Origin: Nonomuraea montanisoli
Lineage (GTDB): Bacteria > Actinomycetota > Actinomycetes > Streptosporangiales > Streptosporangiaceae
NCBI RefSeq assembly: GCF_013363975.1
Contig: NZ_JABWGN010000030.1
Location: 1 to 51,006, forward strand
Length of the DNA: 51,006 bases
Direction of reading: 5' to 3'
Each line of letters starts with the position of its first letter. Positions within the stretch are counted from its first letter, which is position 1. The notes under the pieces were generated by a model that worked only from the letters and a program-made list of their open reading frames with translations, had not been told where the DNA came from and searched no databases. The position numbers and the translations under genes were made by a program. Positions 25,788 to 35,004 of this stretch are shown piece by piece.

Positions 25788-28700
25788 TCAGGTCGAGCAC
25801 ATAGCGCCAGCCGCAGAGTCGTTTACTCCTTTGCAAAGGTCGAGATATGCCTGATGTGGCGTCCCGTACTGTGTGCGATACGTATAGTAGGGGCGGTCAT
25901 TATTGAAGTACCCTTCAAACACTCTGTTCCATTTCTCAGTGAAGCGCAACCGTCCCCAAACCGTAACCCAAGCCCTCCATTGTGTTTGCGCTGTTGTGCG
26001 CCATTCCGTGTGGTAGAGCATGCGGTATCGACCGCATCCATCGTTAAAGCAAACCTGCAGCGAGCCTACTTTCCTCCAGATTAACAGTGTGTCTCTATAG
26101 TCTATGTTGAAGCGATATTCGTAGTCCGGAAAAAACGCCTTATACATGGTGTCCATGATGAAGCTCATGACGTCCTTTACAAAGCGAGGGGGCGCTTTGT
26201 CGGACTCTATATGATTCCACACGCCATCAATCCGCAGGTAAAGCTTCTCCTTGCCTGAGGTCCAATTCCCCGCTGAGCACTTCTCCTTGGAATAGCCCAA
26301 TCTTCTGCATGCTGCGACGGCTTGCGTGATTGTGCAGTGCCGGCCGCCGCACACGTCGTCTTCATTGGTTCCTGGAGGGCTCTTCCGTCTAGTGCCTTTG
26401 GACAATGCTCCGCCAGTCGGCGAGCTTTTTTTCGTAGTGGACATGATGGACACGTACATGCCCCAAGCTATATCCATAAGCTCCGGGTCGAGCCCCTGGT
26501 ATGCCTGCCTAATAAATTCGTCGATGGTGGCCGCGTCATACTCCCAAAAGCCCTCGTCGGGGTTCCAGCCGTTGGGCAGCATGTTCCATCGTTTCATGTC
26601 CTTCTTGGACATCACCCTGACCGCATTGAAGACGATCTGATCTGTGGTGATACAGACGGTACAGTCGCCGATTTCGTAGTCGTCGCGGACAGGCTCGTAG
26701 GGAGTGCCCCAGACTCCTCCGACTGATGACCCGGAGTAGGTGGGGGTAGTCCCGATTCCACCGACGCCGTCGGTGATGACGGTGGCGTGTCCGGTTGGGT
26801 CGATGCCGGTGAGGGGGGAGGCGTTGGCGTAGGTGTAACGGTTGGCCTGGACGGAGGGGCTCGGGGTGAGGGTGGCGGTATCGCGACTGGTAAAGGAACC
26901 GGTACCGGGCTGGTACCAGCGGGCATGCATGTTTACCTTGCCGGTGTCCGGGTCGGTATAGGCGCCCTGGTAGCCGAGGGCGATCTTTGTGCCGGTCTGG
27001 GCGGTGATAGTACCGAAGGGGTCGTAGGCGGTGGTGGTGGCCAGCGCGGTGGTGCTGTAGGTGGCGACTAGGTCGCCGTGCAGGTCGGTCAGCGTGGACA
27101 GGGCGGGGTTGGCGCCTTCCCTCTGCCCGAGCAGACCGCCGAACGCATCCCGGCCGTACTTGGCCTGAGCTGCGCCGCTGCTGTCGCTGACGGTGGCCAG
27201 GTCGTTGGTCAGGCCGATGTAGGCGAAGGTCTGCTTGATGGTGCCGCGGGTTCGGGTGGTGACGCGGTTGAGGGAGTCGTAGCTGTAGAGGGACTCGCCG
27301 TCGGCAATGAGGCGGTCGAAGGCGTCAAAAGTGAGCTGCGTCGTGGCGCCGTTCTTGGTCTCCGTGGCCAGGGTGCCGCGCGGCATGTAGGTGTAGGTGG
27401 AGCCGTCGCCTGAGGTGAGGCGGTTGCGTTCGTCGTAGGTGTAGGTTTTGTCGCCGGCCTTGGTGCGGTTGCCGGCCGCGTCCCACTCGTACAAGGTCTT
27501 CGCGCCGCCGGGTGCGGTCCAGGAGGTGAGCCGTCCGGCGTGGTCGTAGCCGTAGGTGTTGGTGCCGGCTCCGGCCAGGCCGGCGGTGGTCTTGGTGGTG
27601 AGGTTGTCGTCGTTGTCCCAGCCGTAGGTGATCTGTGCGAGCTGGGTGCCAGTGCTGGACTTGAGGGTGTGGGCCTTGGCTCGGTCGAGGTCGTCGTAGG
27701 TGAAGACCTGGGTGTCGGCTGAGGTGGTGCCGACCTTGGCGGTCATCGTCTTGACGCGGTTGGCCTGGTCGTAGTCATAGGTGATCTTGCGGGCGGTGAC
27801 CGGGTCGGTCGCGGTCCAGAGCCGGCCTGCGTTGTCCCACGTGAAGGTGGTTGTGCCCGCCGCGTCCACGCGCTGGGTGGGATTGCCCAACTCGTCGTAG
27901 GTGTAGCCGGTCTGCTGGGCGGTGCCTCGCTTGATCGACAACGGGAGGGTGCGGTCGTTGTAGTCGACGTTCAGGTCGCCGATCGTGGTCTGCCGGCCTG
28001 CAAGGTCGTAGCCAAAAGTGCGCTCGGCACTGGCCGACCCGCCCCCGCTACCGGTCTCCTTGGTGAGGCGGCCGAGGTGGTCGAAGGTGCGGTCGATGCG
28101 GACCCCGCCGGGCTGGATCAGCGCGGCCGGGTTCCCGGCCGCGTCGTAGACAGCGGTCCAGGTACGGTCGGCGGCGTCCGGGTGGGCGGTGGTGGAGGGC
28201 TCGGTCACCGTCTCGACCAAGCCGAGGGTGTTGTAGGTGGTCCAGGTGGCGTTGCCGCGGCCGTCGGTCAGGCGGGTTCGGGCGCCGGTGGCGTCGTAGC
28301 CGAACGACGTCGTGATGGTCTCGCCGTCCTTGATCGGCTCGATCAGGCTGGTGAGCCGGTTGAGGGCGTCGAAGGTGTGCTTGGTGACGTGTCCCTCGCC
28401 GGAGGTGAGGGTGGTGGGGTTGCCGGCCGGGTCGTAGCCGGTGCTCATCGTGCGCAGCACCGTGCTGCCCTTCAGGTCCTTGACGGCGATCTTGCGGCCG
28501 GCCAGATCGTATTCGGCCAGCGTCGCCGTGGTGAGCGCCACGTTGGTGGTCTTGGTCAGCCGGCCGGCCGGGTCGTAGCCCATTGTCGTGGTGTTGGCGG
28601 CGGGGTCCGTCTGCTCGGTCACCTCGCCGGCCGCGTTCACCTTGTACGTGGTGGTGCGATTGCCGGGCGCCACTGTCTTGGTCAGGCGGCCGGCGTCGTC

Positions 28701-31700
28701 GTACTCCAGTTTCGTGGTGTAGGCCGCCGCCGACGGCTTGCGCTCCACCTGCGTCTCGGTGATCTTCCGCCCGAGGTCGTCGTAGGTGGCCTCGGTCCGC
28801 GCACCCGTCGGGTCCACGGACGCACGCTGCTCGCCGGCCAGGTCGTACTCGGTCACCCACCGGCCGGGCGTCTCACCTTCCGGAGCCGGGTCCGTGACCC
28901 GGACCTGACGCCCCAGTTGGTCGTACTCGAACGTGCTGGTGTAGCCGCGCGGGTCGGTGGTGCGGATCAGCTGACCGGCCTTGTCGTAGCCGTGCGAGAC
29001 GGTCGGCGTGACCGCGGTTCCGCCCGGCGGCGTGTACGGTGGGGCGCTCTTGCTCGCCAGACGGCCCGCCTTGTCGAACACCGACGTGACCGTACGGCCC
29101 TCCGCATCCCGCTCATGGGTCGTGGCGCCGAAGGTGTCGTAGCCGTAGCGGGCCGACGGGCGCGCGTCACTGGACGAGCCGGCCTTGTCCACCTTCACCT
29201 GCGGGCCCGCCGCCTCCACCAACCGGGCCAGCGCGTCATAGCGCAACGTCGAGGTGAAAGCGGCCTTGTCCGCCCCGGCCGCGTTGCCACGCGGATCCGT
29301 GGCCGCGACGATCAGGCCGCGGTCGTCGTAGTCGGAGGTCGAGACGAGGTCGTCCGCACCGTTCTCCACCGTCGTCTTGGTGACCAGGTTCATCTTGTCG
29401 TAGACGTACTCAGTCACCTCCGAACGGGACGTTCCGTCGCCGGTCAGCGTCTTGCGCAGCACATTGCCGTTCGCGTCGTACACGAACGCGCTCTTACGCC
29501 TCAGGCCATCAGGATCGAACGTCTGGGACGCCAAGCGAGCGGCAGCGTCGTAGACGTACTCCGTCGTCACCGTTTCCCCGGCCGTGGTCCCGTTCGGCGT
29601 GACCAGACTCGTACGGTTGCCCGCCGCGTCATAGGCATGCTTCTCCAGCACCACATCACGCGGCGATGCCGTGGGATCGTTCAGCTTCGCATCATCGGCG
29701 ATCTTCTTGTACAGCAGATTGTCGTTGTAGTACTCGAAAGACGTCTTACGCCCCATCGCATCAGCCTGAGCCACCAACCGGCCAGCCGCGTCATAGGAGT
29801 ACGACTCCAGCAGCACGTCCTTGGCCGGCTGCGGATTGACCGGGCTGCCCGTCCACCCCTTCAACGTGCGCGTCGCAAGCTGACCACGGTCGGTGTAACC
29901 GTTCTCGATCACCGTGCCGCGCGCGTCCGTCACCCGCACCACCTGGCCGACGGTGTTCCATCCCTGCCGGACCACCCCACCTTCCGGATCGGTCGTCGTC
30001 TCCAAACGGCCCTGACCGTCATAGGTGTAGACCGTGGTCCGCTCCGCGTCCCCGCCGGTCAGGTCGGCGACCTTCTCGCTCAGCTTGTTGCCGTCCGGGT
30101 CATAGCCGAACGTCGTCTGCTTGGTGTGCGTGACCCCCGAGACCTCGTTCTTCACCCCCGGCTCGGTCTGCGTCACCAACCGGCCCAATCCGTCGTAGGT
30201 GAACGTCGTCTTCACCCCGCCTGGATGCGCCTGCGACACCTGCGTGGACGCCGACAGACGGCCGATCACGTCGTACTCCAGCTTCGTCACCAGCCCGGCC
30301 GGGTTCGTCTGCTCAGCCAGATCACCCGCCGCCGTGTACCGATACGTCCACGCATTGCCCCGCGCGTCGGTCTTCTTCGCCACCAGACCGGCTGGAGTGG
30401 TCCCGCCGTTGACGGCCGGCTCCGTACCGTCGGTGTAGGCGACCGTCACCGAGCGGCCGTTGGGGAAGTCCGCCGTCGCCGGAGTCGTCTCCTTGGTCTG
30501 CTCGCCGTACTGGTTGTACTCGAAGGTGGAGGCGTAGGTGTTGTCGGTGGAGCTGGCCGAGCGGGCGTCACGTACCTTCAAGACGCGGTCGTTGCGCGGG
30601 TCGAACTTGTCGTCCTTGTTGAGGTAGTACTCCGTGTAGGTGGTTTGGCAGCTGGTGGCGGTGCGGCAGGTCTCGGTGGAGAGGGTGTTGCCGCGCTCGT
30701 CGTTCTGCCATGTCGTTGTGTTGTTGTTGGGGTCGATCCGCTCGTACGGGAAACCGCCGGAGTCGTAGTAGTACTTGGTCTCCTTGCCCAGCTGGTCGGT
30801 CTTGGACATCAGCCGGTAGCCGCGCCAGGCGTCATGGACGGCGGTGATCTTCTCGTTCTTCGGGTCGGTGACCACGACCGTGGAGGTGCCGGCGGCGCGG
30901 TCGATGGTGCGCTCGCCCAGTTGCCAGGTGCCGCCGTGCTGGTCGGTGTGGGTCTTGATGCGCTCGGTGGCGGGGTCGTAGGTGTTGACGGCCCAGACCC
31001 GGCCCGACGGGAGCGTGATCTTGGTGAGGAGGTGGGGCGCCTGAAGGCGGGCGGCATAGTGACGGGCCACCTCGGTGGCCGACAGGGGGCGGTCGAAGAC
31101 CGCTACTTCGTCGATCGATGCCGTCAGTCCACCGCTGCCGATGTTGAGGTACTCCAGTAGATCGGTGTCGTGGATGGGGGCAGTGAGGGTTCCGGCGGCC
31201 TGTCCGTCCAGGTAGAGCGTTTGAACGTCGCCACCGACGGTCAGGACCGCGTGATGCCATGCGCCGTCGTTGACGGTCGAGCCCGTGACGATCGGGGTGG
31301 TGGTCGGCCCGAAGGACGCGGAAAGCTTGCCATCGCTTGCCACCTGCAGCATCTGGTTCGAGGAACCGTTGATGGAGCCGTACGCCCGGATGACGGAGCC
31401 GGTGGTGGTGGTCTTGAACCACGCCTCGATCGACGCCCATTTACCGAGCCGGGGAATGAGGCCGTTAGGAAGGTGAACGTTGGGGCTTGTCGTCGAACCG
31501 ATGTCGATGGCGGTGTCGGGCGTGCCGGCCAATGCTCCGGGTTTGCCGAGCGTGACGCTGACGTTGTAGCGGGCGTCTTCTCCGGCCCACCCGAGGTCCT
31601 TGGACGTGTAGCCGCTGCTCTCGCCCAGCCGCCAGTAGTGCAGGGGGTCGGAGTCCAGGACCGTGCTGCGATACAGAGATCCGGGGCTGTGCTCGTAGAG

Positions 31701-33224
31701 GGTGCACCCGCCTGCGGGATCGCACACCTTTTCCAGCAGATCGCCGTTGTAGGTGTAAGACCAGGTCAGCGACTTTCCGTCCACCGGGTCGGTCGAAACT
31801 GAGGTGACGTGCGCGCCGGTCCAGGCAAAGGTGAGGGAGCGGCCTCCCGGCGCGGTCGCCTTGGACAGTTTGCCGTCGGTCCCGTACGTGAGCTCCTGGA
31901 CACGCCCGCGGTTGTCGGTGACCTTCAGCAGCCGGCCTGCGCCGTCGAACAGGTAGGAGGTGGAGGACTTGTCCATCAACCGCCAGGTGCCGTCCGCGTT
32001 CTTGGCGAGGGTGGCGTACATGCCGGGCGGCGGCTGATACCCACCGTCGTCCTTCTTGGCGAAACGCATCTGACGGCCGTCAGGGTAGGTGACCAGGACC
32101 GCCTCGCGGCCCGACACGTTCTCCTGGACCATCCGCATGTCCCACCGGGTCGCCCAGCCCGCGCCGAAGGCTCCATCACGTCGCGGGTCCATGCTGTTGA
32201 AGGACCGCACCACCGACAGCGGCGGGCCGGCGACGGCGACCTGTGCGTCGGTGAAGGTCGTGGTGTAGTTGCCGGACTGCTGATTGAACTCCTGCCCGTT
32301 GATTCCCCGTATCGACAACTGGGAGGTGATGGGGGGCTGCCGCACACCCACCAGCAAGCTGTACCTCGGGGAGTAGGCGCTCTGCCCGCCGGTCGTGGAG
32401 GTGTCGGTCACCTTGACCCGCCACCAGTACTGACGGCCCCAGGACAGTGTGCCTTCCGGAATCGTCCAACTGCTGGACTGATTGCAGCAGAACGGATCAT
32501 GCTCCACGCAGTCGAACATCGACGGGTTGTCGCACACCTCGAACCGGTAACCGATCGTGCCGGTGAACCATGTGGTGGCCGTTGCCGACAGCGTGACGCT
32601 CGTCGTCATGACTTGGATGCCGTTGTCAGGCGACATCGACGTCACGGTCGGTGGCGGAGGCTTGGGACAGTCGCCGACCAGCGTCCAGCCAGGCTGCTGC
32701 CCGTCCGGGGGAACCATGTTCGCGTAGCCCGGGATGTCCTGGACGGCCTTCCAGACCTTCTGCCCGGACGCGACATAGGTGCCCCTGGCGACGTACACCC
32801 CCTTCTGCCATGGCGAATACGACCCGCACGGCGGATCACAGGGATGCCACGGGTCGCAATCCAGCGCCACCACGCTCTTGCTCAGCGGCTCCTGAGGAGA
32901 CGACGCCGTGCTCCGCACCCTGACCAGTCCGGAACGTTCCTCCTGCGGCAACGCCTTCTTCAGCGGCTTGGCCTTGCCCTTCAGCGTCCCTGGATCCGCA
33001 GTCGTGCGGGTGGCATTCGCCGACGTCAGCGACGGCAGTCCCGCGGCGGTTCCCCAAGACTGCTTCGGCGTCTCGGCCGAGCCTCCCACGACCTGCGGCA
33101 CTTCCACGGAGGCGGCCGCCACCACCGGTTGGGGATCGAGCCCCAGCAGCCCGGGAAGCATCACGGCCAACAGCGTGATCACCAGGATGCGGGCACGGCG
33201 ATCCCAAGGCAGCAAGCGGCGCAT
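25788..33224 (-). CDS. Giant secreted Rhs/YD-repeat polymorphic toxin
   Basis: A 2,478-residue protein. In order: a signal peptide (residues 1-37, IRV-type hydrophobic core ILVITLLAVMLPGLLGL); a chitin-binding-like CBM5/12 module at about 138-185 (WQKGVYVARGTYVASGQKVW); a DUF6531-like start of the Rhs shell at about 318-360; a LamG/concanavalin-like domain at about 565-725 (GAWHHAVLTVGG); many YD repeats (YDxxGR) to about 2040; the Rhs core-associated cap at about 2041-2147 (GYQGAYTDPDTGKVNMHARW, ending IDPTGH). After that point a 330-residue variable tip follows whose DNA becomes AT-rich. The shell would enclose and autocleave the tip. The tip has eight or more Cys and many Trp/Tyr, and matches no toxin family known to me. 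A membrane protein gene follows directly. Confidence 0.93.
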   Translation of the reverse strand: MRRLLPWDRRARILVITLLAVMLPGLLGLDPQPVVAAASVEVPQVVGGSAETPKQSWGTAAGLPSLTSANATRTTADPGTLKGKAKPLKKALPQEERSGLVRVRSTASSPQEPLSKSVVALDCDPWHPCDPPCGSYSPWQKGVYVARGTYVASGQKVWKAVQDIPGYANMVPPDGQQPGWTLVGDCPKPPPPTVTSMSPDNGIQVMTTSVTLSATATTWFTGTIGYRFEVCDNPSMFDCVEHDPFCCNQSSSWTIPEGTLSWGRQYWWRVKVTDTSTTGGQSAYSPRYSLLVGVRQPPITSQLSIRGINGQEFNQQSGNYTTTFTDAQVAVAGPPLSVVRSFNSMDPRRDGAFGAGWATRWDMRMVQENVSGREAVLVTYPDGRQMRFAKKDDGGYQPPPGMYATLAKNADGTWRLMDKSSTSYLFDGAGRLLKVTDNRGRVQELTYGTDGKLSKATAPGGRSLTFAWTGAHVTSVSTDPVDGKSLTWSYTYNGDLLEKVCDPAGGCTLYEHSPGSLYRSTVLDSDPLHYWRLGESSGYTSKDLGWAGEDARYNVSVTLGKPGALAGTPDTAIDIGSTTSPNVHLPNGLIPRLGKWASIEAWFKTTTTGSVIRAYGSINGSSNQMLQVASDGKLSASFGPTTTPIVTGSTVNDGAWHHAVLTVGGDVQTLYLDGQAAGTLTAPIHDTDLLEYLNIGSGGLTASIDEVAVFDRPLSATEVARHYAARLQAPHLLTKITLPSGRVWAVNTYDPATERIKTHTDQHGGTWQLGERTIDRAAGTSTVVVTDPKNEKITAVHDAWRGYRLMSKTDQLGKETKYYYDSGGFPYERIDPNNNTTTWQNDERGNTLSTETCRTATSCQTTYTEYYLNKDDKFDPRNDRVLKVRDARSASSTDNTYASTFEYNQYGEQTKETTPATADFPNGRSVTVAYTDGTEPAVNGGTTPAGLVAKKTDARGNAWTYRYTAAGDLAEQTNPAGLVTKLEYDVIGRLSASTQVSQAHPGGVKTTFTYDGLGRLVTQTEPGVKNEVSGVTHTKQTTFGYDPDGNKLSEKVADLTGGDAERTTVYTYDGQGRLETTTDPEGGVVRQGWNTVGQVVRVTDARGTVIENGYTDRGQLATRTLKGWTGSPVNPQPAKDVLLESYSYDAAGRLVAQADAMGRKTSFEYYNDNLLYKKIADDAKLNDPTASPRDVVLEKHAYDAAGNRTSLVTPNGTTAGETVTTEYVYDAAARLASQTFDPDGLRRKSAFVYDANGNVLRKTLTGDGTSRSEVTEYVYDKMNLVTKTTVENGADDLVSTSDYDDRGLIVAATDPRGNAAGADKAAFTSTLRYDALARLVEAAGPQVKVDKAGSSSDARPSARYGYDTFGATTHERDAEGRTVTSVFDKAGRLASKSAPPYTPPGGTAVTPTVSHGYDKAGQLIRTTDPRGYTSTFEYDQLGRQVRVTDPAPEGETPGRWVTEYDLAGEQRASVDPTGARTEATYDDLGRKITETQVERKPSAAAYTTKLEYDDAGRLTKTVAPGNRTTTYKVNAAGEVTEQTDPAANTTTMGYDPAGRLTKTTNVALTTATLAEYDLAGRKIAVKDLKGSTVLRTMSTGYDPAGNPTTLTSGEGHVTKHTFDALNRLTSLIEPIKDGETITTSFGYDATGARTRLTDGRGNATWTTYNTLGLVETVTEPSTTAHPDAADRTWTAVYDAAGNPAALIQPGGVRIDRTFDHLGRLTKETGSGGGSASAERTFGYDLAGRQTTIGDLNVDYNDRTLPLSIKRGTAQQTGYTYDELGNPTQRVDAAGTTTFTWDNAGRLWTATDPVTARKITYDYDQANRVKTMTAKVGTTSADTQVFTYDDLDRAKAHTLKSSTGTQLAQITYGWDNDDNLTTKTTAGLAGAGTNTYGYDHAGRLTSWTAPGGAKTLYEWDAAGNRTKAGDKTYTYDERNRLTSGDGSTYTYMPRGTLATETKNGATTQLTFDAFDRLIADGESLYSYDSLNRVTTRTRGTIKQTFAYIGLTNDLATVSDSSGAAQAKYGRDAFGGLLGQREGANPALSTLTDLHGDLVATYSTTALATTTAYDPFGTITAQTGTKIALGYQGAYTDPDTGKVNMHARWYQPGTGSFTSRDTATLTPSPSVQANRYTYANASPLTGIDPTGHATVITDGVGGIGTTPTYSGSSVGGVWGTPYEPVRDDYEIGDCTVCITTDQIVFNAVRVMSKKDMKRWNMLPNGWNPDEGFWEYDAATIDEFIRQAYQGLDPELMDIAWGMYVSIMSTTKKSSPTGGALSKGTRRKSPPGTNEDDVCGGRHCTITQAVAACRRLGYSKEKCSAGNWTSGKEKLYLRIDGVWNHIESDKAPPRFVKDVMSFIMDTMYKAFFPDYEYRFNIDYRDTLLIWRKVGSLQVCFNDGCGRYRMLYHTEWRTTAQTQWRAWVTVWGRLRFTEKWNRVFEGYFNNDRPYYTYRTQYGTPHQAYLDLCKGVNDSAAGAMCST

Positions 33225-33725
33225 ACGCCGTCACACTCCGAACCACGTGGGGCGTCCCGGGGAACGCCGGACGAAGCTCCACCCCCGTCTCAGCCAGATG
33301 ACAAGGTCTCTGACTCGCGCGGCTCGGAGCGCGTTGCTCAAACGGACGAAGCGTAACTTCCGCCTGAAACGGCAACAAGATCGAATCAAGTCATACAAAG
33401 ATCACGGATGGTGACTTACCGCTCTGATCGTCGCAAGGGCGCTGGCTCATCCTTCATGTGGCGTGGCGCATGAGGTGATCGGGATCATGGTCGGTCCCTG
33501 TCCTGGAGTGCGCCACGCTCCATTCGGCCATAGAGAAGCCCCCGGTCCGCTCAGAGTCTTGCCGCCCAGGGACAGGTCGTTCCAGCGGAACTTCGGCTGC
33601 GAGGAGGGTGTAGGGGGTAGATAGTGGCCGAAGTCGCCGCGATCAGAGCGACTGGACCTTCCATGACCAGTCCTGTCGTGCTGAGGATGCCTGTGAGCAG
33701 AAGGCTCACAGAGAAGCGCGGGGCG
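33225..33725. other. Intergenic region upstream of the Rhs gene
   Basis: About 500 bases that hold the Rhs promoter and a change to AT-rich sequence near 33600. Short open frames here have no recognisable product. Positions 33526-33545 carry a 20-base stretch nearly repeated at 34951-34970, beyond the barstar gene. Confidence 0.5.
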
Positions 33726-34445
33726 TTAACGCAGAGTGACCTCAATGCCAAACTCTTGCATAAGGTTTACGGCGGAGGTGAAGAATTCTTCTCCCAGTCG
33801 CTCGCGTGAGTGCCTGGCCTCATTCCATATAACTTGCAATGAGGCCTTCCGGACTGAAGAAAGGCAGTCGGCGAGCCCGGACAGACTTGACCCAAAATAG
33901 CCTCCAGCCCCATTTACGGCTTCTCCAGTCGCACAGTAGAAACTGGGTTCACTATTTATCGTGCTGCCGTCCATCGAAACGGTGCTGTCCGCTCCATACC
34001 TTATGGCTCGACGCCCTGACTCAAACCAGACAGTCTGTGCGACATGAAGCCAACTGTCATGGGTATCAGTGGGACGGCTGGCCCATTCCCCAAGCTTGAT
34101 GCCTCCCAAAGCCCATCTTCGCCAAATGTCTCCGGCGTATGGGTGCGGATATGCGTATCCGTGGAAGGAAGAGACGACATTCACGAGATCGTCGCTGCGG
34201 CCGATCTCGTTCGAAGTGCCGAAGTTTGCTCTCCTTATGTAATAGGCACCGATGCGCTTGCATTGATGATCCATCACGTGCAGCTCGACATCGTCGACAA
34301 TTCCACTCGGCGGAGGCGGTGTGCGAGGCACGCCGAGGAGGATTATGTCCGACGAAAATTCCTGTGAAGGTTCAATGAAGAATCCTTGCAGGTCTTCTGC
34401 CACTAGTAGGACGTGCTGAGACTCCTTGTCGATCAGTCGATACAA
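33726..34445 (-). CDS. Barstar-family protein (RNase inhibitor-like immunity protein)
   Basis: A 239-residue protein. Residues of about 150-239 match barstar: YCATGEAVNGAGGYFG corresponds to the barstar segment around its inhibitory helix (the family G-GGYFG-NLDAL-DCL), followed by GLADCLSSV and IWNEARHSRERLGEEF. The first 140 residues are the extra N-terminal domain common in actinobacterial barstar proteins (YRLIDKESQHVLLVAEDLQG). Barstar binds and blocks barnase-type RNases. The start is a TTG at 34445 with no clear ribosome binding site; an ATG slightly upstream is out of frame. The DNA is AT-rich like the Rhs tip. No barnase-type toxin is seen nearby, so it is an orphan immunity gene unless it serves a toxin elsewhere. 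Confidence 0.85.
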   Translation of the reverse strand: MYRLIDKESQHVLLVAEDLQGFFIEPSQEFSSDIILLGVPRTPPPPSGIVDDVELHVMDHQCKRIGAYYIRRANFGTSNEIGRSDDLVNVVSSFHGYAYPHPYAGDIWRRWALGGIKLGEWASRPTDTHDSWLHVAQTVWFESGRRAIRYGADSTVSMDGSTINSEPSFYCATGEAVNGAGGYFGSSLSGLADCLSSVRKASLQVIWNEARHSRERLGEEFFTSAVNLMQEFGIEVTLR

Positions 34446-35004
34446 GGGGTGTGATTGGAATTTCTGAGCTCATGCCAGAGCGTACCAATCGATGATCCGG
34501 TTACAGTATTGAGCACCCACCTGCAATGGAGAGCTGCCGCATACCGTATACTCATTCGGGCAGTTCTTGACGCGCATATATGGCAGTGTACTTAGTCACC
34601 GGATGATCGCCACGGGCGAATTCTTTCGACCATGCTGAAATGCTCCGGGGCGAAAGGATGCGAGCCGATCAAGCCGTAGACCCTGGGTATCAGAAACGCC
34701 AAAGACCGCCTCCCCGTCTGGAAGCACCGGCAGGGCAGGCGGCGGCTTCCTGCGTGGTCGAGGTGCGGGTCTAGCGTTAACCGCCCCGCCACCGCATACG
34801 CGGCATCCACGTCAGAGAGGCTGGGCGTGGGCTTGGGGGCGGGGACATTCTGGTCAGTCGTGGTCCCGAAGGCATCCACCGTGCCGAGAATCCGGCCGGC
34901 GGCGTCGGTGATCTGCAGGCTGCAGACGTCGGATGGGAGATGCCGGCCACGGCCCATGGAGAAGCCCCCGAAGGAATCCGGGGGCTTGGCTTCTCGCCTG
35001 ACGG
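34446..35004. other. Gene-poor spacer between barstar and metalloprotease genes
   Basis: About 560 bases. A minus-strand frame at 34592-34957 reads SLQITDAAGRILGTVDAFGT near its start but matches no family I recognise and lacks a ribosome site; it may be a remnant. Composition shifts from AT-rich to GC-rich across it. The right end contains a terminator-like hairpin. Confidence 0.5.
34962..34987. terminator. Terminator-like hairpin
   Basis: AAGCCCCCG (34962-34970) pairs with CGGGGGCTT (34979-34987) around an 8-base loop, with further pairing of GAGAAG and CTTCTC outside. It lies 18 bases beyond the stop of the minus-strand metalloprotease. There is no long T-run. Confidence 0.7.

Noticed and set aside
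28077..31160. A 1,027-codon plus-strand frame opposite the Rhs gene
   Set aside because: Its regular spacing mirrors the YD repeats on the other strand and the product has no recognisable features.
33551..33751. Small minus-strand frame before the Rhs gene
   Set aside because: It overlaps the barstar 3' end in another frame, lacks a ribosome site and has no recognisable product.
34592..34957. Minus-strand frame as a gene
   Set aside because: Only the first 50 residues look protein-like; no ribosome site or family match, and it starts inside the metalloprotease terminator region.
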